DNA of 46,152 nucleotides. Source: Candidatus Caldarchaeum sp. GTDB lineage: Archaea > Thermoproteota > Nitrososphaeria_A > Caldarchaeales > Caldarchaeaceae. Under the pieces are notes generated by a model. The model was not told where the DNA came from. It searched no databases and saw only the letters and a list, made by a program, of their open reading frames with translations. The stretch lies in assembly GCA_025054515.1 (NCBI GenBank), contig JANWZT010000001.1, positions 1 to 46,152 on the forward strand. Reading direction: 5' to 3'. Position 1 is the first letter of the stretch. Every line of letters starts with the position of its first letter. Shown here one piece after another: positions 38,916-46,152 of this stretch. A program made the position numbers and the translations under genes.

Positions 38916-39311
38916 ATGGCTGAAACACCATGTGAGGAAAGCGGAGGCGTCTGCCCCATCGTCGCCGCGGCGAAACTACTGGGAAGCATGTGGGCGTTGG
39001 TGGTTATCAGCTATCTTTCCACGGGCCCGAAAGGGTTTAACGAGTTACTTCATCTTGTTCCGCAGCTAAACTCCAAAACCCTTGCAAGAACCCTTAAAAC
39101 TCTTCAGTCCCGCGGGCTGGTTAACAGAACCGTGGTAAGCACGCAACCGTTCGCTGTCAGCTATTCCCTCACACCCATGGCCGAAGAACTCGCCCCCATC
39201 CTCGAAAACCTCCGAAAATGGGGAGAAAAATGGCTTCTTCCCGCACAGACAAAAATCCCCGCCGACGTCAATCAAAAACCATCGCCAAACCGCGTCACCG
39301 GGAGAAAATAA
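38916..39311 (+). CDS. HxlR-family transcriptional regulator
   Basis: The 131-residue winged-helix protein follows the HxlR pattern: CPIVAAAKLLGSMWALVVISYLSTGPKGFNELL, KTLARTLKTLQSRGLVNRTV and YSLTPMAEELAPILENLRKWGEKWL. Cys residues near the N-terminus (C5 and C13) occur where several HxlR proteins sense thiol or electrophile stress. It is divergent from doxX and probably controls it. Confidence 0.9.
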   Translation: MAETPCEESGGVCPIVAAAKLLGSMWALVVISYLSTGPKGFNELLHLVPQLNSKTLARTLKTLQSRGLVNRTVVSTQPFAVSYSLTPMAEELAPILENLRKWGEKWLLPAQTKIPADVNQKPSPNRVTGRK

Positions 39312-39393
39312 TCGGCCATTTTTTCTCGGGTTTTGAGCTGAAAGGCCCGTCGAAGTTGTGCAAGCTACGCCGGTCGGTAGCGGACAGCTGTTT

Positions 39394-39735
39394 TCATTTT
39401 AATGCTTCGGCTCCTCTTTCACCCGTTCTTATTCTCACGGCGTCCTCGACGGGTATTACGAAGATTTTCCCGTCACCTATGCTTCCCGTGTAGGCTGATT
39501 TTCTCAGCTCCTCGACCACGTCGGCTACGTCGGCGTCGTCAACGACCACTTCGACCATCAGCTTCGGTATCAAGTCGAGCCTGAACTCGTTGCCCCTGAT
39601 CCGCCATGATATTCCCTGCTGTCTTCCCCGGCCCCTCACTTCGTAAACCGTCAACCCAGCATAGCCCAGCCGCTGAAGGTTGTTCTTCACTTCATCGAGC
39701 ATTTCAGACCTAATCACAGCCTTAACCAGTTTCAC
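39394..39735 (-). CDS. glnK: PII nitrogen-regulatory protein GlnK
   Basis: The 113-residue protein has the PII fold: KLVKAVIRSEMLDEVKNNLQRLGYAGLTVYEVRGRG, a T-loop QQGISWRIRGNEFRLDLIPK without an obvious uridylylation Tyr in the usual context, and TGSIGDGKIFVIPVEDAVRIRTGERG (C-terminal signature). It binds ATP/ADP and 2-oxoglutarate and plugs the ammonium channel. It is 11 bases downstream of amt on the same strand, the standard pairing. Confidence 0.95.
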   Translation of the reverse strand: MKLVKAVIRSEMLDEVKNNLQRLGYAGLTVYEVRGRGRQQGISWRIRGNEFRLDLIPKLMVEVVVDDADVADVVEELRKSAYTGSIGDGKIFVIPVEDAVRIRTGERGAEALK

Positions 39736-39746
39736 ACTTCCACCTC

Positions 39747-40964
39747 CTACACGTAGGCGGGTTCCGCGTGCTGCGTCAAATCAAGACCCACAAGCTCCTC
39801 CTCCTTACTCACCCTGAGCCCAACGGTCTTATCGATCAACTTGAGGATTGCGAAGGTGAGTATGAAGCTGTAAACCCATGCTACGCCCGTCGCCACAACC
39901 TGTACCAGCAGCTGGTATGGGTTGCCGTAGAGAAGTCCTGCCGCCGTCGGGTTCACCGCCGGGTTTGCAAATATTCCCGTCGCTATGGCCCCCCATGTGC
40001 CGCCGACCCCGTGAACACCCCAGACATCAAGCGAATCGTCTATCTTCGTCCTAGACCGGAAGGATACAGCGTAGAAGCAAAGAAGGCCGGCTGTAAAACC
40101 TATGACCATGGCGCCCAACGCGTCAACAAAGCCAGAGGCCGGAGTGACCGCGACGAGGCCAGCTACCGCGCCGCTGGCAGCTCCTATGATACTCGCTTTC
40201 CCTTTGTAGAACCATGACATAAGCAGCCACGATAAAGTGGCCGCGCTCGCCGCCACGTTGGTGGCCATGAAAGCGCTTGATGCCAAACCTCCTGCGCTGA
40301 GGGCGCTGCCCGCGTTGAACCCGAACCAGCCAAACCAAAGCAGCGACGCACCCAAAATTACGTAGGTTATGTTGCTGGGCTCGAAGGCCGCTGAGCCATA
40401 GCCTATCCTATTCCTGAGTACCATGGCTGCTGCAAGCGCTGCGATTCCCGCGTTAATATGCACCACTGTTCCGCCGGCGAAATCTAGAGCTCCTAGGTTT
40501 CTCAGCCATCCGCCGACACCCCACACCCAGTGGGCCAACGGGTCGTAAACTATCGTTGACCATAGGACAAGAAAAAGGATGCCGGAGCTGAACTTGATTC
40601 TCTCCACGACGGCGCCTATTATCAGGGCTGCCGTGATTATGGCGAACATGCCTTGAAACAGCATGAAGGCTTGATGAGGAACCGTCGGCGCGTAGTCTGG
40701 ATTGGGGTCTAGACCTACGCCGCGGAGACCAAACCAGTCCAAGCTTCCGATTACGCCGTTGACTGATGGCCCGAAGGCGAGGCTGTAACCCCACAGAACC
40801 CATTGAAGGCTTATGAGGGCCGCCGCCGCGAAGCACATCATTATCGTGTTTGCGAGGTTCTTCTTCCGGACAAGTCCACCGTAGAAGAAGCCGAGAGCGG
40901 GGGTCATGAGAAAAACAAGCGCCGACGAAACCAGAAGCCACGCCGTGTCTCCCGCATCAACCAT
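39747..40964 (-). CDS. amt: Ammonium transporter Amt
   Basis: The 405-residue channel has about 11 helices. TAWLLVSSALVFLMTPALGFFYGGLV is the typical start; the two pore His are in GGTVVHINAGIAALAAAM and WGVHGVGGTWGAIATGIF. It imports ammonium and is regulated by the adjacent GlnK. ATG 40964 is chosen over GTG 40973, because a TATTTGAT box on the minus strand lies about 27 bp before it. The C-terminus (VGLRVSKEEELVGLDLTQHA) is the GlnK-contacting tail. Confidence 0.95.
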   Translation of the reverse strand: MVDAGDTAWLLVSSALVFLMTPALGFFYGGLVRKKNLANTIMMCFAAAALISLQWVLWGYSLAFGPSVNGVIGSLDWFGLRGVGLDPNPDYAPTVPHQAFMLFQGMFAIITAALIIGAVVERIKFSSGILFLVLWSTIVYDPLAHWVWGVGGWLRNLGALDFAGGTVVHINAGIAALAAAMVLRNRIGYGSAAFEPSNITYVILGASLLWFGWFGFNAGSALSAGGLASSAFMATNVAASAATLSWLLMSWFYKGKASIIGAASGAVAGLVAVTPASGFVDALGAMVIGFTAGLLCFYAVSFRSRTKIDDSLDVWGVHGVGGTWGAIATGIFANPAVNPTAAGLLYGNPYQLLVQVVATGVAWVYSFILTFAILKLIDKTVGLRVSKEEELVGLDLTQHAEPAYV

Positions 40965-41160
40965 CGCAGGCACCCCATCCTACATCAAATACGGCGGGAA
41001 AAGCCGGGAAATCGCAGCCCATCGCCTTTTTCGCTGAAACCCAGAGAATGTGTAACGGACTGCTCGACATAACCCCTATTCGTCCATCAAACCGCCGGAA
41101 ATAACATGCTTTTTCTGATGCTTCGCCGCATTTCATAGCTCATTTCGGATGACTGCCATT

Positions 41161-41168
41161 ATTTATAC
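41161..41168 (+). promoter_or_regulatory. TATA box of the guaB-purA-purB operon
   Basis: ATTTATAC is followed 55 bp later by TTG 41223, so the message would have a leader of about 30 bases. The 249-base gap to amt shows no further gene. Confidence 0.4.
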
Positions 41169-41222
41169 CTTTAATTTGACAGGATGCATTGTGTATGCCT
41201 GATGTGATGTTAACATTTTTAG

Positions 41223-42707
41223 TTGGAGAAACTTTTTCTTTCGAGGGATTTTTTGGCGAAAGTTTTGGACAGGATTGGGTTGACCTTCGACGATGTGTTG
41301 CTTGTTCCTACGCGTTCTTCCATCAGGTCGCGTAAGGACGTTTCGACACGTAGCCGTTTCACCCGGAGGATAATGCTCGAGGTTCCGATTGTTTCCGCCG
41401 CCATGGATACGGTTACCGAGGCGGCGATGGCGGTGACGATGGCTCAGGAGGGAGGCATCGGGGTGATACATCGCTTCAACACGGTGCAGCAGCAGGCCGA
41501 GCTGGTGAAAACCGTTAAACGCGCCGAAAACATCGCCGTCGAAGAACCCTACACCATAGGCCCCGAAGCAACAATAGCCGAAGCCGAAAAATTGATGCAG
41601 TCCAAAAACGTCAGCGGCCTCCTCGTCGTCAACCAATCCAAGAAGCTACTCGGCATCCTGACACGGCGAGACATCCTGTTCAGGCCACGGGACGCCAAAG
41701 TTTCCGAATGCATGACCCCGCGCACAGAACTTGTCACAGCCTCTCCCGACATCTCCCTCGAAGAAGCTAAGCAAATCTTCATGAAACACAAGGTCGAGAA
41801 GCTTCCGCTGGTCGACTCCGAAGACCACGTAAAAGGCCTCGTCACAAGCGCCGACATCGTCAAAAAGCTGATGCATCCAAAGGCAACCCGCGACAGTCGT
41901 GGAAGATTGATGGTGGCGGCCGCTGTAGGCGTTAGGGAGGATGATGTGATGGATAGGGCTGAAGCTCTTTTGGCCGCGGGAGCCGATGCGTTAGTCGTGG
42001 ACGTGGCCCACGGCCACACCGAGATGGTTATCCAGACCGTTCGGAAGCTGAGAATGGTTTTCGGCGACGACTTCGACATAGTCGCTGGAAATGTTGCGAC
42101 GGCCTCGGGGGTTGAGGATTTGGCTTCAGCCGGGGCTTCGGCGGTCAAAGTGGGTGTTGGCCCGGGCTCTGTCTGCACCACGAGGGTTGTTGCAGGAGTT
42201 GGCGTGCCGCAGCTTACCGCAATCATGGATTGCGCCGAGGCTGGCGAAGCGATGGATGTCCCGTTAATCGCCGACGGAGGAATCCGTTCGAGCGCCGATT
42301 TGGTGAAAGCGCTCGCCGCCGGCGCCTCGACCGTGATGATCGGGCGTCTTCTGGCAGGTACGGATGAAAGCCCCGGAGCCGTGGTGGTGAGGAACGGAAG
42401 AAAGATGAAGGTTTACCGTGGGATGGCTTCTTTTTACGCCATGCTCGCCAAAGAAACCCGCGCAGGCCAGGAAGACTTTCTCCAAGACGCGTCGGAATAC
42501 AGCTACATCGCCGAAGGGGTTGAAGCCTACGTCCCCTACAAAGGCTCAGCCGCCGAAGTTATCCACCAGCTCGTCGCAGGTCTCCGCTCAGGTCTCAGCT
42601 ACCTCGGAGCACATAACATCAAGGAGCTCCAGCGAAACGCCGTCTTCATCCGCATGACCGAAGCAGGCCTCAGAGAAAGCCACCCCCACGACGTCGACAC
42701 AATATGA
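41223..42707 (+). CDS. guaB: IMP dehydrogenase
   Basis: The 494-residue TIM-barrel enzyme oxidises IMP to XMP, the first step to GMP. GLTFDDVLLVPTRS opens the barrel, two CBS domains are inserted at about residues 95-210, and KVGVGPGSVCTTRVVAG contains the catalytic Cys, followed by IADGGIRSSADLVKALAAGAS and YRGMASFYAML (flap region). It overlaps purA by ATGA, tying the GMP and AMP branches in one operon. Confidence 0.97.
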   Translation: MEKLFLSRDFLAKVLDRIGLTFDDVLLVPTRSSIRSRKDVSTRSRFTRRIMLEVPIVSAAMDTVTEAAMAVTMAQEGGIGVIHRFNTVQQQAELVKTVKRAENIAVEEPYTIGPEATIAEAEKLMQSKNVSGLLVVNQSKKLLGILTRRDILFRPRDAKVSECMTPRTELVTASPDISLEEAKQIFMKHKVEKLPLVDSEDHVKGLVTSADIVKKLMHPKATRDSRGRLMVAAAVGVREDDVMDRAEALLAAGADALVVDVAHGHTEMVIQTVRKLRMVFGDDFDIVAGNVATASGVEDLASAGASAVKVGVGPGSVCTTRVVAGVGVPQLTAIMDCAEAGEAMDVPLIADGGIRSSADLVKALAAGASTVMIGRLLAGTDESPGAVVVRNGRKMKVYRGMASFYAMLAKETRAGQEDFLQDASEYSYIAEGVEAYVPYKGSAAEVIHQLVAGLRSGLSYLGAHNIKELQRNAVFIRMTEAGLRESHPHDVDTI

Positions 42708-43948
42708 AAGGCGTCGATGTTATCGTAGGGCTTCAGTGGGGCGACGAAGGGAAGGGCAAAATCTCCTACGTTTTGTCGAAACAAGCGGACGCGGTTGTCC
42801 GTTTTCAGGGAGGAGCTAACGCGGGCCACACGGTCAAAATCGGGGAGACGCGGTACAAGTTTAACATGCTTCCAGCGGGATGTCTCGCGGGGCCCCGGCC
42901 CGTCATCGCCGCGGGATGTCTCCTCGACCCCGAAGCATTCGAAAGAGAGATAAAGCTAATCACTTCTCTGGGCGTGAAGCACAAGCCTCTTGTAAGCGAA
43001 TCAACCCACATCATACTACCGCACCACCGGGAGCTCGACGGTAGAATTGAGGAACTCCGCGGCTCCGAAGCAGTTGGAACAACACGGCGAGGAATAGGCC
43101 CCGCATACGCCGACAAAATGCTCCGCGTCGGAATAAGGGCCGGCGAAACAACCGACCCACAGCTCATCCAGTCAAAAACACAGCTGCTCCAGAAACTTCA
43201 CGGAATAGATTTCAGCGTCGACGCCGAAAAACTACGGCAAACAATCAGCCCATTCGTGGGTAACGTCGAAACATACCTAAACACGGTGCTTGAATCCGGA
43301 GGCCGCGTCGTCCTCGAAGGCGCACAGGGAACGCTTCTGGACATCGACCATGGGACATACCCCTACGTCACGTCATCCAACACCTTAGCGGCCAACGGAT
43401 TCGTCAGCACGGGCGTTGCAGTGAAATGGAAACACAGCGTGATAGGGGTGATGAAGGCCTATGCGACACGGGTCGGCGCCGGGCCTTTCCCGACCGAGCT
43501 GGATGGCGATGTAGCGGAGAGAATAAGGGAAGTAGGCGGGGAATATGGGACTACCACGGGTAGGCCTCGGAGGGTTGGCTGGCTCGACATCCCAGCGCTC
43601 CGGTACGCCTGCATGGTCAACGGCGTCGACGAAATCGCCGTCACGAAAGTCGACGTCCTCAACGGCCTTTCAACGGTTAAGGCCTGCGTCGGCTACGTGG
43701 TGAACGGTGTGGAGACTGAAAGCTTCACGGATTGTTTGATGATGTTGGACGACGTGAAGCCTGTTTACGTGGAGTTTCCGGGCTGGTCTGTCGGCGACGA
43801 CGATTGGCATGCAGCCGTGAGGAATGGCTGGGACGATCTTCCGCCGAACGCCCGCGAATATTTGGAATGGGTCGAGAAAACACTTCACGTGAAAATTTCT
43901 CTGGTTTCTGTGGGCGAGGAAGCGGGGCTGACGGTGCAGAGAACGTGA
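42704..43948 (+). CDS. purA: Adenylosuccinate synthetase
   Basis: The 414-residue enzyme links IMP and aspartate using GTP. GLQWGDEGKGKISYVL is the P-loop-like motif with the catalytic Asp, GGANAGHTV holds the catalytic His, GTTRRGIGPAYADK and VTSSNTLAANG are further family stretches. A size above 400 matches the full-length form rather than the short archaeal form of about 340 residues. It overlaps guaB by four bases and purB by the TGA/GTG overlap. Confidence 0.96.
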   Translation: MKGVDVIVGLQWGDEGKGKISYVLSKQADAVVRFQGGANAGHTVKIGETRYKFNMLPAGCLAGPRPVIAAGCLLDPEAFEREIKLITSLGVKHKPLVSESTHIILPHHRELDGRIEELRGSEAVGTTRRGIGPAYADKMLRVGIRAGETTDPQLIQSKTQLLQKLHGIDFSVDAEKLRQTISPFVGNVETYLNTVLESGGRVVLEGAQGTLLDIDHGTYPYVTSSNTLAANGFVSTGVAVKWKHSVIGVMKAYATRVGAGPFPTELDGDVAERIREVGGEYGTTTGRPRRVGWLDIPALRYACMVNGVDEIAVTKVDVLNGLSTVKACVGYVVNGVETESFTDCLMMLDDVKPVYVEFPGWSVGDDDWHAAVRNGWDDLPPNAREYLEWVEKTLHVKISLVSVGEEAGLTVQRT

Positions 43949-45282
43949 GCATCGACGCCATTACACCCATCGACGGCCGATACCGAGATAAACTCCAAGT
44001 ATGCAGCGAATATTTCAGCGAAAAAGCCCTTATCAGACATCGGCTCGTCGTCGAAGCAAAATACCTACGGGCCTTCCTCGAAGCGGTTGGAAGAAAAACC
44101 GAAGCCGAAAAAACATCGAAATTTGAGGAAATCTTTGCGGCGCTTTCGACCGAGGAGGCCGAAGAGGTCAAGAAACTTGAGGTGAAGCTGGGCCACGACG
44201 TGGTGGCTGCCACGGCTTTCTTCGAAAAAAAGTTAGAGGAAGAGGGGCTTAGCTCGCTGAAGCCGTTCGTGCATTTCGGCCTTACGTCGGAGGATGTGAA
44301 CAACATCGCCTACGCGTTAGCCGTCAAATCATTCATCCACGAAATCCTCATCCCAGAAATACTCACTCTCGTCGAAAAACTCGTCGAACTCGCCGAAAAC
44401 CACGCATCAACACCGTTTCTCGCAAGAACACACGGCCAGCCAGCGGTGCCAACATCTTTCGGCAGCTTCATCGCCAACTACGCATACCGAACCGCTGTCC
44501 AAACAGCTAAACTCAAAGACATCAACCCGCAGGCCAAAATCGGCGGAGCAGTCGGAGACCTATCAGCGCTCGCGGCCACCTACCCTGAAATCGACTGGCA
44601 AAGCTTCGCCGAAAAATTCATCACATCCCTTGGGTTAGAATTCAACCCCGCCTCAACCCAGATACTACCCCATGAAAGAACGTCGGAAATCCTCCAAACC
44701 GTCGCCGTGATTGACTCCGTGTTGGCGAATCTCTGCCGTGACATGTGGCTTCTCGGAGCTCTCGGACTGATAGAGTTCAGAAAACCCGCCGAACAAGTCC
44801 ATTCTTCGACGATGCCGCAGAAAAGAAACCCCCTACTTTTCGAGAACGCGGAAGGATGCTTTGACCTTGCCGCCAACATGCTCAACTACATGTCGTCACG
44901 GCTTCTTTCGTCGCGGCTGCACAGAGACCTCAGCGACTCCGTAATCAAACGATTCTACGGAACAGGCTTCGCCCTCAGCCTCCTCGGCGTCAAAAACACA
45001 GCCCAAGCGCTCAACCAAATCACAGTAAACAGGGAGGCGATGGAGAAAGAAGTCGAAACACATCCCGAGACGATGGCCGAAATAGCTCAGCTAATCCTCC
45101 GCAAACACAACGTCCCAAACGCCTACGAAGCAGCCGCAAAAGGAATACACGACATCCGCCAAACACTCGTAAAACACGGCGTAGACCCAAACGTCATCGA
45201 CCCAACAAAATACATCCAAGCAGCCCAAAAGAAAGCAGAAACACTCATCAAAAAAACACGAAACATCGCGAAAACAATTTAG
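43945..45282 (+). CDS. purB: Adenylosuccinate lyase
   Basis: The 445-residue fumarase-superfamily enzyme cleaves adenylosuccinate to AMP and also acts earlier in purine synthesis. ITPIDGRYRDKLQ, RTHGQPAVPTSFG (catalytic His region) and the signature SSTMPQKRNPLLFEN are present. GTG 43945 overlaps the purA stop; the frame is open far upstream to 43732 but that part is the purA gene in another frame. The stop lies at the start of the first of two palindromes. Confidence 0.97.
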   Translation: MSIDAITPIDGRYRDKLQVCSEYFSEKALIRHRLVVEAKYLRAFLEAVGRKTEAEKTSKFEEIFAALSTEEAEEVKKLEVKLGHDVVAATAFFEKKLEEEGLSSLKPFVHFGLTSEDVNNIAYALAVKSFIHEILIPEILTLVEKLVELAENHASTPFLARTHGQPAVPTSFGSFIANYAYRTAVQTAKLKDINPQAKIGGAVGDLSALAATYPEIDWQSFAEKFITSLGLEFNPASTQILPHERTSEILQTVAVIDSVLANLCRDMWLLGALGLIEFRKPAEQVHSSTMPQKRNPLLFENAEGCFDLAANMLNYMSSRLLSSRLHRDLSDSVIKRFYGTGFALSLLGVKNTAQALNQITVNREAMEKEVETHPETMAEIAQLILRKHNVPNAYEAAAKGIHDIRQTLVKHGVDPNVIDPTKYIQAAQKKAETLIKKTRNIAKTI

Positions 45283-45311
45283 TTACCCAGGTAACCAGTT
45301 ACCTAGGTAAC
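45282..45311. repeat. Two tandem 14-bp palindromes, 16-bp period
   Basis: GTTACCTAGGTAAC (45298-45311) is a perfect palindrome, and GTTACCCAGGTAAC (45282-45295) differs from it at one base; they are separated by CA. They begin in the purB stop codon and end 26 bases before the TATA box of the next gene. Two turns of equal palindromes suggest cooperative binding of a dimeric regulator, or a target of an unknown enzyme. Confidence 0.75.
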
Positions 45312-45337
45312 TTATTTTCTGACAACACCCAGAAACG

Positions 45338-45345
45338 CTTAATTG
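45338..45345 (+). promoter_or_regulatory. TATA box of the EVE-nuclease gene
   Basis: CTTAATTG is centred 27 bp before ATG 45369, giving a leaderless start. Confidence 0.45.
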
Positions 45346-45368
45346 ACTGTCTCTGACGAAGGTAAACT

Positions 45369-46152
45369 ATGGCTGTCTGGCTGCTGTCCGGTAATCAGGA
45401 AAATTGGGAAAGAGCTGTCAGTGGGACTATGTGGGGGGTGGTAGAGAAGAAGGCAAACCTGTGGAAGGCCCTCGAGAAAAATGACTTACTGGTTTTCTAC
45501 TGTTCCAAACCAGTTTCAGGAATCATCGGCATTTCCCGCGTTGGAAACAAGTTTATCGAGGACGAACCATACTGGAGTGAAGAAGTAGCAAAAGGCCGAG
45601 TCATATGGAAATACAGGTTCGAGTTTACGCCGTTGTATATCCTACCGAGACATCATTGGGTCGATAAGGCCGTTCGTATGAATCTTGGAAAATTAACGAT
45701 AGCGGGAATCACACCGATAAGAGACGAGTCTTTGGTGAGAAGAATTTTTGAAAATCTTGAAAAACAATGGAACATAAACATCGAAGAGCTTCAGAAGATA
45801 AAAACGCTCAATGAGCGGATTTCAAGCCACGAGGAAGCTAAAGAGTTTCTCCTCGAACTGGGTAAATTCGGAGGATACATCGTCGAACAGGAGCTTAAGC
45901 TACCCGATTTAAATGAAAGGTTGGATGTGGTGTGGAGACGTGTCTCAGCTGGAGTGCCCACGTATGTTTTTGAAGTACATCGAAGGGGCAATCTCCATCA
46001 AGCCCTAACCAAACTCAAACATTCTTTCGACTTGTGGAACAGCAACATATACCTTGTTTGTGATGAGAAGCTCGTTAACGAGGTGAAAGATTACTTAGAG
46101 GGGGCTTTTCATGAAATAAAACAGAAAATAAGGATACTAACTTTTTCGAAAC
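45369..46152 (+). CDS. EVE-domain protein fused to a PD-(D/E)XK-like nuclease domain, cut by window edge
   Basis: The frame is open from ATG 45369 to the right edge (261 residues). Residues 1-130 look like an EVE domain of the PUA-like group: AVWLLSGNQENWERAV, NDLLVFYCSKPVSGIIGISRVGNKF and IEDEPYWSEEV. EVE domains bind modified bases and are often joined to restriction enzymes. Residues 165-230 resemble a PD-(D/E)XK core: E173 (GGYIVEQEL), D186 (RLDVVWRR) and E202 in FEVHRRGN, with His where Lys is usual, then ALTKLKHSFDLWNSNIYLV. A modification-dependent nuclease is a reasonable guess. Base use looks less GC-rich than in purB. Two palindromes precede the promoter. Confidence 0.7.
   Translation, partial: MAVWLLSGNQENWERAVSGTMWGVVEKKANLWKALEKNDLLVFYCSKPVSGIIGISRVGNKFIEDEPYWSEEVAKGRVIWKYRFEFTPLYILPRHHWVDKAVRMNLGKLTIAGITPIRDESLVRRIFENLEKQWNINIEELQKIKTLNERISSHEEAKEFLLELGKFGGYIVEQELKLPDLNERLDVVWRRVSAGVPTYVFEVHRRGNLHQALTKLKHSFDLWNSNIYLVCDEKLVNEVKDYLEGAFHEIKQKIRILTFSK

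Noticed and set aside
43732..43944. Upstream extension of the purB frame
   Set aside because: It is inside purA in a different frame; the family N-terminus starts at GTG 43945.
1..46152. CRISPR arrays, insertion sequences, rRNA genes
   Set aside because: No regularly spaced repeats, transposase-like proteins, terminal inverted repeats or rRNA-like segments were seen on either strand.

Overview
The window is archaeal chromosomal DNA, most likely from a thermophilic member of the TACK group; an Aigarchaeota/Caldiarchaeum-like genome fits best, but that is inference. The support is an Orc1/Cdc6 initiator, the archaeal-only shikimate enzymes (2-amino-3,7-dideoxyheptulosonate synthase, DHQ synthase II, GHMP-type shikimate kinase), a pantoate-kinase-like GHMP protein, Trm5, an Sm-like protein, family-4 uracil-DNA glycosylase, archaeal-type TrpRS and a tRNA-Leu with two introns. 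The DNA is GC-rich. Many first-of-operon genes look leaderless: a TATA box lies about 25-33 bp before an ATG, GTG or TTG start. Genes inside operons often overlap by ATGA or TTGA.

Layout. 1-2.7 kb: the end-truncated family-4 glycosidase, a small hypothetical, an Sm-like protein and a HEPN/MNT pair. 2.7-6.5 kb: trpS, preceded by a 29-codon ORF that ends in three Trp codons, then a citrate synthase/PrpD pair. 6.5-11.1 kb: a Thr-rich surface protein, pyrD, a nucleoside phosphorylase with a degenerate biotin-ligase homologue, a Tat-type Rieske protein and the tRNA-Leu(GAG). 11.2-16.6 kb: a DHDPS-family aldolase divergent from a UDG/alkyladenine glycosylase operon, hisD, a blue-copper protein with a small membrane partner, and trm5. 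16.6-19.4 kb: a thiO-thiS-thiG-thiE cluster of bacterial style. 19.4-23.7 kb: an antitoxin-like small ORF, a second HEPN/MNT pair, a YHS-CopA ATPase and an orphan NMT1/THI5-like binding protein.

23.7-30.3 kb is a seven-gene operon running from aspartate semialdehyde dehydrogenase to EPSP synthase. It makes the aspartate semialdehyde that the archaeal shikimate route consumes and carries the pathway to EPSP; chorismate synthase is not in the window. 30.3-33.6 kb: small membrane proteins, an ECF-type S component overlapping a pantoate-kinase-like gene, a HELLH metallopeptidase and a zinc-ribbon protein. 33.6-35.5 kb: a 568-bp gene-free region with two ORB-like repeats next to cdc6, a candidate replication origin. 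35.4-38.4 kb: endonuclease V, a methyltransferase, a winged-helix PD-(D/E)XK nuclease that looks more AT-rich than its surroundings, and a nucleotidyltransferase. 38.4-41 kb: DoxX with a divergent HxlR regulator, and amt-glnK. 41.2-45.3 kb: guaB-purA-purB, the branch from IMP to XMP and AMP. The right edge holds a truncated gene with an EVE domain fused to a nuclease-like domain, preceded by two tandem 14-bp palindromes.

The most unusual signals are the Trp-rich leader ORF before trpS, the candidate origin, the EVE-nuclease gene with its palindromes, divergent genes that share one self-complementary TATA box, a biotin-ligase homologue lacking its catalytic residues, and the bacterial-style thiazole genes in an archaeon.
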